Assembly (NCBI GenBank): GCA_914767715.1
Contig: OU612068.1
Coordinates: 7,874,001-7,938,000, forward strand
Origin: Membranipora membranacea
Taxonomy: Eukaryota; Bryozoa; Gymnolaemata; Cheilostomatida; Membraniporidae
Direction of reading: 5' to 3'
DNA length: 64,000 bases
Made by a program: the position numbers and the translations under genes. Shown here piece after piece: positions 34,201 to 45,026 of this stretch; position 1 is the stretch's first letter; each line of letters begins with the position of its first letter. Below the pieces are notes generated by a model, which worked only from the letters and a program-made list of their open reading frames with translations, searched no databases and was not told the origin of the DNA.

Positions 34201-37200
34201 ATGTTACTTTGCTGGTGCACACCTGTAAGGTTTCCAGTGTACATGATTAGTACCATGCGCTACATTGGGCCTGCGTAATTACAGTCATTGTAGTTGGCCA
34301 TTCGGGATTAAATATTTTGTTTTTGTGTCCACTTGAGCAGGCAGCAAAGTTGCGTTGGTATTTTATCAGCGTTTGACTTGTGTATTGCAATTGTGCAATG
34401 TGTTTGGGTTTTAACTTTACACCATAGGGAATTATGGGCAATCATGCTAGCACACAGCTGAAAGTCACACTTGCTTTTGTTTTATAAGCATGAGAATTGA
34501 TACGCATTTTTTAAAACCTGAAATTAATCAACGCTTCAGTATGGATATAGTGGTCTTTTGTTAAACTTGTTTTTACTTTTGGCTAGTTGAAGCCATAAGC
34601 TGGAAAATATTGATTAAGGTTTGCTGTGAAAAGGCGAAACACTTTTGAGGTTTTGACTCTTTTGTAAAGTAATGGAAAGTAAGCATTGTGTTCTATTGAA
34701 AAGAGATTGCTTTTGCCATTTTCTAAAGATATTATGATACACCAACTTGAAAGAAGCACTTCACCCCCTTGGTAGTAAATTTCAATCATTTCAATGAGCA
34801 AGATGAAAAGGCAAGAATCAAATCAAAGCCTCTCACATTTGATTTTGTGCAAAGCACTGACGCTTTTTTTATTTATAATCAATACTAATTAATATAGTAT
34901 CTGCTGTACATCGCCTGCATCTACTCCATATTTGTTTTGTTTCTTTATCCAACAAACCCTGATAGTTTACATTAGGGATGATCACCTCATGCTGCTACCA
35001 GTCTCTTTAGAATGTTTTCATTTGAAGCTGTCATCAAGTTGAACTTAGAGCACCTTGGTGGAATGTCAATGTTTGGGTGTCTAAAAGCTTTCAGCTGCCT
35101 GTCACAGCAGAAATATTATGGCTTTGTTTATAACTCTGCGTGTCACCACGAATGTTCCCATAATGACTTTTGTATTGCCATGTGTATTTGCAGAGATCTA
35201 GGTAAGAATAGATTGTCACAGGTTGGACGTCTCTACTTTACTAATCTCAAGAGACTGAGACACCTGAATCTGAAGAGAAACAGACTCACCGAGCTACTGG
35301 ACGGCTCGTTCTACGGCTGTCAAGCTCTCGAATCACTGTAAGTAAACCATAAACATATACATATTTAGTATTTATAGTATGTCTATGAAGTAAACTTATC
35401 AGTTTTTTCCAAAAATTTGAAGCTTTCCTATCGCTCAGTTGCACTAACCGGATAAACAAAGTTACTTTTATGAGATTCAGATGGGCACATAGTTGATACA
35501 GATGTTTTACGTTGTTGACAGTCTCTTACCCAGAATACTGCTGAGCTATGTGCGTCAATAGGATGTTATATAATGATTGATTTGTTTTGATTTCAGAAAT
35601 CTGGAGTCTAATCAGTTAACCAGGGTCAAAGCAGGACCTTTCTTCGGACTGGTGGCGCTGAAGGAATTGTAAGTGGACAAACTGCTACACTCAAATCATT
35701 GCCAAAATTATGACAGTGTCAAAGCCAAAAATAAGTTATTCTTCATCACATGCCCTGTGGCCAAAGAAAACTACCCAGGCACTATGGGGGAAGTTCAATA
35801 CACTTAGATAAAATGTAATAATATGAAGCGTCACCGAATATGGGTACATTGATGTGTACAATGTGTGTGTTGGCTTATCGCTATGTGATAAAGTTGTCAC
35901 CTGTGACTCTTGTTAACTATCCAAGCTCTCTTATCTCCCAGATGGTCGTTTGTAAACTGTACAAAAATATGTGATTCAAGTGCGAATAATTTGACAATTT
36001 ACAAGCCCTTATCGGTGGGAGCTCTTCTTAGCTGTAGTAATTTTCAGATAGCAGGCTTTTGTGATGTTAGATATGCCACTTGAGGCAATCTTGTTATTCA
36101 CAGCAGCAGCTCCCATCGAGTGTGTTGTGACGGCTGCTTCTGGCAGGCACACATATAATAACTGTCTGTCAAATCGGTTGAGTAAATGTGGTATATCAGT
36201 GTCACAATACAAACATGGGAAATTCGCCACGATCTCGGCCATTGAACTTGTTATTTTCACTTAGCACGATTATATCCATGCTGGTGCTACATGGTATGCG
36301 CAGGTGGTCCTGCCTTGGTTCCTATGTTTAAGGTTCGGGTTATATAATTCGTCCCTTACATTAACTCAAGTGTTGCAGGTGGTTTAATCTTATGATTGCT
36401 GATGACTGTCTGACACATTTTTTGTAGATTCCTAGCACGTAACAACATCAGTGAGATCAGAGAATCCGTGTGGGCATATGCAACATCAAGTGTCCAATTA
36501 TTGTAAGTTATCCCCCTCGAATTAATTATAAATACAACCATTTTCTCCTTGGAATGTGGCTAAATTTTTTAATAAACAGTCACGGAACTACCGAATTGAG
36601 TTGAATCATTTATAGCCTTAGAACTTGGCCTTGTCAAGCGGCTACTTTTGTTGTTGTTTTGTGGACCCCCCTCCCCCCCAAAACTGCAAAAGTAGCCGCG
36701 TGACGAGGCTACTAAGAACTGATATGAAACTGTTGAGATTGGGCCTCTGTATCCAACTAAATTTTGTTGACCGTTTGTTTATCTGTATATCCACAGGGAC
36801 TTGTCTGAGAACCACCTCGGTGCCATAGAGAAGAAGCACTTTGCTGGCGCTAACAGTATAAGAACACTCAGACTGGCCAAGAATGAGATCCTCCATATTG
36901 AACTGGAATCATTCGCTGACCTACACCAACTCCTCATTCTGTAAGTTGATCAAACTAATAATCAAATCTTACAATCCCCTCTAGTCCACGACTCACTGAA
37001 GTAATCTATACAATACATTCCACAGTGACTGTTTGACTATGGTGTGCCTGACTATAATAAATTTCACACCAGAGTGGCAAAACTATAGCAAGTCTCATGA
37101 TTTGTATTGAACTACTCAAATTCAAATTATTTTTGGCTGTTAGGAAGCTTCATGTGTTTTGTCTACGAGGGGCTTCTTCAAAAACACTCAATTACTGTAC

Positions 37201-40200
37201 GAGTTTTGTGTTTTATTTGGCCGCCCTGATAAATCTTATGTCCCCATATCTCTTTTCCTGACAGTGATCTGAGTGGTAACGGACTATCTGATGGTATCCA
37301 ATCATCCTCCAGCACTGTGTTTAACGCTTTGGGTAGTCTGACAGCTCTGAACCTGAAAGGTAACAGACTACAGAGTATCACATCTAAGCTGCTCAGAGGG
37401 ATGGAGGCACTAGAGAATCTCGATCTCAGTAATAATCCTGTAGCTACAGTAGAGAGCTACGCATTCAGTGCTCTCAACAACTTAAAAGACCTGTAAGTTT
37501 GTCACATTTTTCGCCTTGTAGATTCTTGGCAGTTAAATTTGCTTAAATTTAAATTTAGCTCTCTTGTGTCTTGTTCAAAGAAGAATACCCACTGTGAGTA
37601 ATTGGCCCTGTGGGGTTTTCTTATTATTATTCAACAGACATGACAGATTATACGCTAATGTGAGATTGAAGATGATTAATTATCACTCATAAAAAGAATC
37701 ACTCTTTGTTTTGTGGAGAAAGTCACTCAATTCTGAATTTATCTAGCGATTTATAAACTTAAGATATAAGAAACAATAGCTAATTGGAGCCTATGTACAG
37801 GTGTTTCAATAATTAACTAGTCGAAAATCCTCCACCACATTGTAATGAAAATTCAAACCACAACTGAAATTTTTTGAATGATATTGGCAGTTGAATTGAC
37901 CTTCACCTTCTTGTTACAGAGTTATAAAAACCGATAGTCTGGTGTGTGACTGTAAGATATCATGGCTGCCTCCGTGGTTACAGGACAAACGTCTCACCAC
38001 CAGAGTGCAGGCCACATGCACTGTACCAAAGTCACTTAAAGGTCAAAGCATCTTCAACATCCAGACAGACCAGTTTGTGTGTGATCGTAAGTATATTACT
38101 TGTATTTATTGTATGTATTGTATTGTACTTATTGAAGGTGGTAAACAGATTTGTGTGCTCGATGATGTCACAAAGACAATCTGGTCCTCTTTTAGCAGCA
38201 TGTGTTTGGTCCTGGGAAATGCACTCGAGAGGTTAATAGCTCCCAAGCGTGTCAGAACACCTTTCAAAATTATAGCCTTGGGGCGGCCTGCACAGCGTAA
38301 CCAATAAATTTTTATTATAATAAATATAATTTTCATTTGATTAAGCCAATACTTGAAGACTTATGGCGTTATATCCCCCACTTGAAAAGGTGTCTGAATT
38401 GACATGACTTACATTTATTTATTACGGCATCGTTTCTGGGATGTGATAAAAAGCGGCAAAGCCCTTATGTTATCGCTGACTGATATGTGCTGCTATATTT
38501 GTATAAACAAACCACGCCAACTGACATCATTTCATAGCCAAATAACTACCTCCATTACCCATTCATCAACCAATTTGGTCCATTAGCTACGTGCCTTCAC
38601 CACAGCCAGCCCTTAAAAGCGTTCGGGATGGCGATCGCGGCCGTAGGCGGTCGTTAAGGGGGTGGGTGGGAAGCTAGGAAACTCCGTTTTTTGCAATTTA
38701 TCACTTTTTTAACTTTAGCACCTGTTTACAGCACTTTTGCCTCATCTCACAGAGTTCTAACCCTGTTTTTCAGATTCCTCATACCTTAAATCATACATCT
38801 ATGTTGTCACATCAATAAAATACCATAAATGTGCAGACTTATTAATGGTTGTCTTCTCCTATGTCTGGACATTCTCAGTCACGGCACTTTTCGGAGACTG
38901 CTAGCTTGTTTAAAATGAATAAGACTCGTTATATTTTATTAGGAGTAATCGTTTCGGTCAGATTTTATTGTCATGGTGAGACAACTATCTAATTAGTATG
39001 GGAAAATATAGGGAAAAAAGAGGACAATCTCTTATCACAACATATAACATAGCCTAAGGACCATTTATAGCGAGCCTTAATTGACATGAATCATTTTCGA
39101 GTCTCCGAAAAGTGCCGTGTCTGAGAATGTCCAGACATAGGAGAAGACAACCATTAATAAGTCTGCACATTTATGTTGTTTTATCGATGTGACAACATAG
39201 ATGTATGTTTTAAGGTATGAGGAATCTGAAAAACAGGGTTAGAACTCTGTGAGATGAGGCAAAGGTGCTGTAAACAGGTACTAAAGTTAAAAAAGTGATA
39301 AATTGCAAAAAACGGAGTTTCCTAGCTTCCCACCCACCCCCTTAACGACCGCCTACGGCCGCGATCGCCATCCCGAACGCTTTTAAGGGCTGGCTGTGGC
39401 CTTCACTAGTGCAAATTAGGAAACTTAAGCTAATAATGCTGTCGTAATCGTTTGCAGACTGCCCGTTCATTCCCAAAATGAAATGCAGCCAGCAAAAATA
39501 ATGGATTCCATAAGCCAGGAGGTGTGGATGTATGAACATCATTAGTACCAAAACGGAACCTAGGGAATATAGCATAATACTGGCTCTGTTTTTTGTTTTT
39601 CCAAGAAATGATGATGTTCAGTTTGCAATGATACAATAATTTGTTTCACACTTTGGAATCCAAAACAGATTCATTGTTTGTGGTCTAAGTTCCTGAAATA
39701 AATACACTAATACAGTATGGCTGTCCTCTTCCCCTCCCCTACATATATTCGCAAATTTTGATTAATAATGAAAGTATCATATTATTATTATATTATATAT
39801 TATATGATTTATTTTGTATTATTGTATATATATATTTGTAGCCGGAGAGATGCCTGTCACACCGTTTATTACTCGAGAGGTACAGCCTACCAATGTGCTG
39901 AAGGGAGCTAATGTGACCCTCACATGTATCGCCACCACAAGCAGCCAATCATCAGTCGAGGTCGAGTGGATCAAGGATAACAAGGTACAGCATAACTATA
40001 TAAAATGGAACTGTTTTAACATGATAAAATGTTTCTTGAAATTTCTTGTAATGGCAACTGATGGGTTTTTCTATTTAAAAAAATCAGGAGATAAACCCAA
40101 TGTACACCATCATTTTTCAACTAACACTTTTGATTAATGACAGGAATTTTGAATTGCATGAGAAGCAAATTAAATTCCCTGAAATGAGAAGAAAATGGCC

Positions 40201-43200
40201 TTCAGGGGAATTCAAAATAATGGCATTTTTCATCATTTCAAGGTGTATATATGTAAATACATTGACAGGTCAAAAGTGCAAGCATTCATTATCATTCATT
40301 TCCAGGTTGTCAAAATCAAACACTTCATGAATTGAACTAAGTTTCAAATCGAAAATGTGATTTGTTGAGCACTCCCACCTTGATATGTTGATTCATCACT
40401 GGTGACAATCTATTCCTCCTGTCTTGTTATTTTTCACAGTCAAGAGTTCTAATTAGGAATTTATAATCATTGGTATTATTGTCTTTATGAGGACTTGTTT
40501 GGTTACTGGTATATAGCTGGGTCAAGTGGAGGCCATAAACATATATTATATATGTGACATAGGCTTTTAGCTTCATGTGAGAATCCAAAGCCTACTGTAA
40601 AACAAGTAATATTGATGACAGGGGCGTATATTATAAAAAATTTCACTCACTGACTTTTTAGAGATGAGCATAATGATCGGGCACAGCCCGATCCACACGC
40701 CGTAGGCGTGGCGGGGAGGGTGTGGGAGGGGCGCTTAAGCGCCCTCCCACACGGAAATTTTTGCATATCGGTAGCAAAATAGTGCAAGCAGAGAGGTATT
40801 TCAATAGCTCACTGAGCTGTTGGGTACTTTCAGAAAACAACTCAATAGCAGTAGAAGATTACGGTAAAAATGCCCCAGTTATAAAGCATTAATTTGAAAA
40901 AAAACTGATGTCGATGGGATTGGAACCCACAACGATCTTGTTAACAGTGATTATAAGGCAGACGCTCTACACACTGAGCTATTCAGCCACTCACGGAAAT
41001 CCGAGGGCAGTGAGTGCTAATATAGGCCACTGATTGATGATGTGTCCACAGCCCACAGAATTTACAGGATGTGGTAAATTTGTAATTTTATACTCAAGAT
41101 ATAGCTTGTTTGAGAGAGGATTTGATATACCGAAATAAAGCAAAGAAGAAAACACCATGTTCAATTGAACGATATAGATATCAACAAACCGTTGACATCA
41201 ACATTCACATTTTCTTCATAACATTTTTATACAGATAATCCCAAACACCAGCGGACAGATAGAGACAGACGCCAGCACAGCTGATGGCCGTGTAGCTCTG
41301 TACACAACGTATCTAAAGCTGACCAACGTAGACCAATCAAACGAGGGAGAATATCAGTGTGGCTTCAAGAATGACTTTGGAAGAGACTACTCTGACAACG
41401 CTATGCTACAAATTCTCGGTAAGTTATCAAGGCAGACAAAACTTGATTGAACTCCTTAAACTAATAGATATTATGTCCCGCCATTCCACTCCAGGTTTTG
41501 GATGGATGCGGAAAGATACTCTTCTTCGTGCTTGTGTGTTTTGGTCTGCTGAGTCATGTATGTAATAAATGTATGTAGATAATGTAGTTAATCCCCTTTG
41601 GAATCCATATTCAGAAGACTATTGGTTGTTTGAGGGTAAACCCTGTGGTATGTTTGTGGATGTTTTCACTATTGCATCATTGGATTGGTAAACACTCTTT
41701 GTAGTTGGAGAGTAAAGTTCTCTGTACAAAGAAGAGCTGTGTTAGCCTTTGACAGTTTAACTTGATTGCCTAACTCTTAGCATTCCTTGGTAGGCTCGTG
41801 TCAATGCCTAATATCTCAATACAGTTTGTGCAGTCAAATTTGAATCTCAGGTCATAGCTATTCAGAGCCATTAAAATGTAAATTTGACCACACTCCACTC
41901 TTAATTTGTGTAAACAAGGCACATTTACTAGCTGAACACTCATCCATCTACAGTTCAATTCTATTAAATATACTGTAAGAGCAATAGCTATCCTCACTTT
42001 TACAGCGTCAGTTGCAAAGCAGTATATTTACAGTTAACAATGGCATTTTTCCTAATTTACAGTTTCCCCATCATTTACTAACATACCAAACAACGTCACA
42101 GTTAAGACCGGCCAAGATGCGAAATTCCTCTGTGCAGCTCAAGGCTATCCACAACCTTATCTCTCCTGGAGTAAGGACGGTGGTGCAAACTTTCCAGCTG
42201 CACGGGCCAGGCGATTTCAGGTGAATCTGTATAACGTGAATGAGTTTATCATCACAAATGTACAATGGGAGGATAGAGGTACTTACTACTGCAACGCCAC
42301 TAACATCGCTGGAAGTATCATCTCCAACGCCACTGTGAACGTCATGGGTAAGTGAAACTGTGGATACGCTCAAGAATAATTTTGGACTCGGAAGTCAGCT
42401 GTTTGTGATTTTTCTCAACTCTGGTAAATTTGTTTTAGAATAAATGAGCGACAAGATAATGTTTGTCTCTTCATTGGGGCTTTTCCATGTAGCCATACAA
42501 GTTGTGCCATTCATTAGTGAGTCATGTCACCTTTTAGCTGATAGACAACTCGATCCTGATGATTGTTTTTTTTTATGGTTGAAAGGTAGTGTTTTTGCCA
42601 CCTTCCCACCTGCTGCTATTTTCCTGTATTATTCATATGACATGTTCTGTTTTGGTAACTTTTAGTGCCACCAATGTTTACTGAGCAGATCTCATGTACA
42701 CATACTCAGGATGGTGACTGGTTACTGAGATGCCAGGCTGATGGTAACCCCAAAGCACCCATTGTCTGGTATAAGGATGGACAAATCATTCAGGTAATTA
42801 CTCTACTCATAACTGTGATCTGATGTCTGTGACATATATCCACAACTGCCCATCTATATTATGTATAATCCTATGTGCATTTCCCATATTGCCAACTGAG
42901 TAATACATTGCAAAATACAGATAAACCATTAAGTGGGAAATAGTGTGTTGCAACATATATCTGGAAATTTGTTTGGGTTGGGCTGTATTTTCTACTACTA
43001 AATTTTTGAGAATTTATTGCCATTCTAATAGCTGCTATGGCCACCTGTGACATGGCTTAGCCTTAGCCTTGTGGTCATAGTAAGCTTTGGATGATCGATA
43101 GTACATGAATTACTGGTGGAGAAAGTGATTTGTCTGATTTAAGTTTCCACCAATCAATCCTGATTCCAATAGAGAAGTTGAGCAGCTCCTGGAAAAACAC

Positions 43201-44417
43201 TATCTTGGTTTGTTTTGCTGAAATCCATTAGAGATGCTGTACAACAGCAAAAAATCTGCCAAACTCTTATACACTTGAAAATGCTTTTTGTTGAATTGTC
43301 TGCAAAATATTATCATTATTTGATGGGTAAACAATAAATAGCTGGGAGCAGTTAGGTTGTTGCTATGGTTAGCTCTGGTTAATAGTAGCCTAAGGAATGG
43401 ATTGACAGTGACAGATGTGTGGTGGTCTGGTTATGCAATGATATGGTTGCTGGTTGCAGAAGTTGTCAGAAATGTCACACTGTTCCATCTTTGCAGACAT
43501 GCTCTGTAGGGATGGTTAGTCTATCAACATGGTGCCAGCATGAGGAGAGCCTTGACATCAGAACATTCCATAATTCACTCACTCAGCTCACTGCTTGCGA
43601 AAACATGTATAAATGTATAAAACTTTTCTTTGTTTTCAGGCCAGCAAGAAATACATTTTCTCGGTCACATATAACAACTTGTTTATCATTGATGGCACAC
43701 CGGAGGATTCTGGTGTCTACATGTGCTCGGCCAGAAACCTGCTTGGACAAGTCACCCAGCAGTGTGAGATCAACGTCAACGCCTTCTCCACTACCGAGGT
43801 AACCTTATGAGGCTCATGCTCGATAGACAGGGATATAGTTAGTTAAGAGATTGTGTAATGGTATTTTAAAAAAATTGTGGATTTAAGTACTCAGTCCCCA
43901 GTCTGTAGCCTAGGACTGAGCCAATGTATTGTAAACAATATTTACAGGAATATGCAAACAGGAATTTATGGGTAAGCGTGCAAATAAGGCCATTAAAAGG
44001 GTAAAAAACATCCCTTCAAGTTGTTGACTTCAATGCTCAGCTTCCAAGTTCAAAGCATCCCATCTATCTTCACCATCGGTCACATAGCCATGTTGATTTA
44101 TATCAGCACAGTTTCATTCATTTGTGGTTTGGAAGGATAATATTGGTTCACTTCACCTGTAACTTGGTATGTGGTATGTGTTATGAGGTATATGTGGTTA
44201 GAAAAAACAAGTAAAAGTTGTACTCACAAACAAGGTCAAAACGTCAAGCTATAAAAGTTGGTTAGGGTTAGTCTCACACATAAACACCTTACATTCACCC
44301 TTTTATTTGCAGGCCGTACCAATAGAGCTGGATGGTGGTTCAACCAAACGTTCCACACAGCTTGACCAGAACACCATAACAGGACAATATTTATATTCAG
44401 ATCAAAAAACATTGTGA
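25224..44417 (+). CDS. Secreted LRR-Ig protein, LRIG-like architecture (834 aa, 18 exons)
   Basis: Exons are 25224-25390, 29447-29521, 31480-31554, 31780-31851, 33158-33295, 33654-33797, 35194-35337, 35597-35668, 36428-36502, 36797-36940, 37265-37492, 37920-38086, 39842-39984, 41235-41418, 42063-42347, 42666-42793, 43640-43798 and 44313-44417. All use GT-AG sites and the total is 2505 nt with consistent phase. Order of parts: signal peptide (IIYLLLLTSLQLDIA), LRRNT (C-S...D-C-S...V-P), about 12-14 LRRs, LRRCT (V-C-D-C...C-T-V...V-C-D), three I-set/C2 Ig domains with Cys-Trp-Tyr-x-Cys signatures, and a 34-residue polar tail. LRIG proteins share this order, but I find no membrane helix before the TGA, so the product should be secreted. 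Cell-surface or matrix signalling is a family-based guess. Confidence 0.92.
25391..29446 (+). other. Intron 1 of the LRR-Ig gene (4.1 kb)
   Basis: AT-rich and without a recognisable coding exon or intact transposon. Small ORFs are scattered on both strands and show no domain. It holds a short hairpin (CTACGG-AGGAG-CCGTAG at about 27857). First-intron enhancers are possible, but nothing in the sequence shows them. Confidence 0.5.
29522..31479 (+). other. Intron 2 of the LRR-Ig gene (2.0 kb)
   Basis: No exon or known transposon was recognised between the donor at 29522 and the acceptor at 31479. Confidence 0.5.
32739..33061. mobile_element. CACTA-like MITE of 323 bp with a tRNA-like insert
   Basis: The termini are CACTATGGTTCCATGGATCG and its near-perfect inverted partner (CGACCCATGGAACCATAGTG), 22-23 bp. 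CACTA termini suggest the EnSpm/CACTA superfamily, but the expected 3-bp target duplication is not clear. Inside are a tRNA-like stretch (GTGGCTGAATGGTTAGCGGC at about 32888 and GGGGTTCAGATTC at 32950) and a perfect 16-bp-arm palindrome at 32986-33018. It sits in the intron before the exon at 33158. Confidence 0.65.
33798..35193 (+). other. Intron between the fifth and sixth LRR exons
   Basis: 1.4 kb with no recognised exon or repeat. Open frames at 33963-34250 and 35012-35341 (the latter partly the next exon) show no domain. Confidence 0.45.
36610..36715. repeat. Foldback sequence around CGGCTACTTTTG
   Basis: CGGCTACTTTTG (about 36637) pairs with CAAAAGTAGCCG (about 36688), with partial pairing outside it and a C-rich loop (CCCCCCTCCCCCCCC). 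It lies in the intron before the exon at 36797. A small MITE is possible. Confidence 0.55.
37920..38086 (+). other. LRRCT exon of the LRR-Ig gene
   Basis: It encodes the C-terminal LRR cap with four cysteines (V-C-D-C, A-T-C-T, V-C-D). It ends in phase 1, after which all Ig domains use the phase-1/phase-0 pattern usual for shuffled Ig exons. An open frame continues past the GTAAGT donor, so intron retention would give a short LRR-only product. Confidence 0.85.
38601..39398. mobile_element. hAT-like foldback element of 798 bp with 8-bp target duplication
   Basis: Arms of roughly 300 bp are complementary to each other: CACAGCCAGCCCTTAAAAGC at the left end and GCTTTTAAGGGCTGGCTGTG at the right, surrounding a unique middle of about 200 bp. 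GCCTTCAC is duplicated at 38593-38600 and 39399-39406. Eight-base duplications are the mark of hAT elements. There is no transposase frame. It lies in the intron between the LRRCT and first Ig exons. Confidence 0.88.
39842..43798 (+). other. Exons for three immunoglobulin domains
   Basis: Ig1 is split over 39842-39984 (N-V-T-L-T-C...V-E-W) and 41235-41418 (E-G-E-Y-Q-C). Ig2 is a single exon, 42063-42347 (K-F-L-C...L-S-W...Y-Y-C). Ig3 is split over 42666-42793 (L-L-R-C...I-V-W-Y-K-D-G) and 43640-43798 (D-S-G-V-Y-M-C). Each has the Cys pair and the Trp expected of I-set/C2 folds. Domain boundaries fall on phase-1 introns. Confidence 0.88.
40619..40988 (-). mobile_element. tRNA-derived SINE, member 2
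   Basis: Same family as 18456-18828. The minus strand starts GGCTGAATAGCTCAGTGTG and has GTGGGTTCCAATCCC as the B-box-like stretch. The core shows GATCGGGCACAGCCCGATC and GGGGCGCTTAAGCGCCC. The tail at the left lacks a poly-A run. It lies in the intron that splits the first Ig domain. Confidence 0.75.
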
Positions 44418-44505
44418 CATAGGTCATTTTGTCATATTTGATTTATGTATAGGCTCCTTGTAGGCAGCCGTCGGATAAGAGAGTAGAGAAGTTTGTGGAC
44501 TTTGT

Positions 44506-44511
44506 AATAAA
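44506..44511 (+). terminator. Candidate polyadenylation signal of the LRR-Ig gene
   Basis: AATAAA lies about 90 bases after the TGA (44415-44417) and just before the foldback element at 44627. Confidence 0.5.
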
Positions 44512-44626
44512 TGAGGGGCATCTCAGAGATTATGTTCACATTAAGATTTACTCTAGAGATACAACTCCAGGTTCATCAAAAAACACACTTGTTCCCATTG
44601 TTATAGTTGGGAATTACAAGTTATGG

Positions 44627-45017
44627 TAGCCTGTCTTGACAAGCTTTGATCGGTGGGGGGGGGGGGAGGGAACAAAGCTTGTCAACTCTTGCATGCTCGA
44701 CTGTCGAACTAAATATTGTCTTCTCTTGCGATCGGGAAGATAACTCCTTTATCTCACTAATCAAATTGTATAGTCGAGCAGCCAATATTAAATATTGTCT
44801 TCTCTTTTGATCGAGAAGATAACTCCTTCATCACACTAATCAATTTGTATACATTTCTATACAAATTGATTAGTGTGATTGAAGGAGTTATCTTCTCGAT
44901 CGAAAGAGAAGACAATATTTATTACTGGCTGCTTGACAGTCGAGCATGCAAGAGTTGACAAGCTTTGTTCCCTCCCCCCCCCCCCCCCCACCGAACAAAG
45001 CTTGTCAAGACAGGCTA
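44627..45017. mobile_element. Mutator-like foldback element of 391 bp with 9-bp target duplication
   Basis: The ends TAGCCTGTCTTGACAAGC and GCTTGTCAAGACAGGCTA are perfect inverted repeats. The arms meet around 44845 (CAATTTGTATA-CATTTC-TATACAAATTG). The left arm carries an extra internal copy of a motif (TTGTCTTCTCTT...GAAGATAACTCCTT twice), so it is longer. AAGTTATGG is duplicated at 44618-44626 and 45018-45026. A 9-bp duplication fits MULEs. Both arms carry long runs of G or C. Confidence 0.88.
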
Positions 45018-45026
45018 AAGTTATGG

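Larger units (their letters stand above)
29447..37492 (+). other. LRR-coding exon block, one exon per repeat unit
   Basis: Ten exons of 72, 75, 138, 144 or 228 nt (one, two or three LRRs) all begin after two bases of a Leu or similar codon and end with two bases before GTAAGT-type donors. This constant-phase arrangement is known from LRR genes such as the LRIG and glycoprotein-hormone-receptor families. The repeats follow LxxLxLxxNxL, for example L-K-L-L-I-L-K-N-N-K-I and L-R-H-L-N-L-K-R-N-R-L. One exon (31780-31851) ends inside an atypical unit and is the weakest junction. Confidence 0.88.

Noticed and set aside
42071-42373. 100-codon minus-strand ORF.
   Set aside because: Exact antisense shadow of the second Ig exon, which has clear Ig residues and splice sites.
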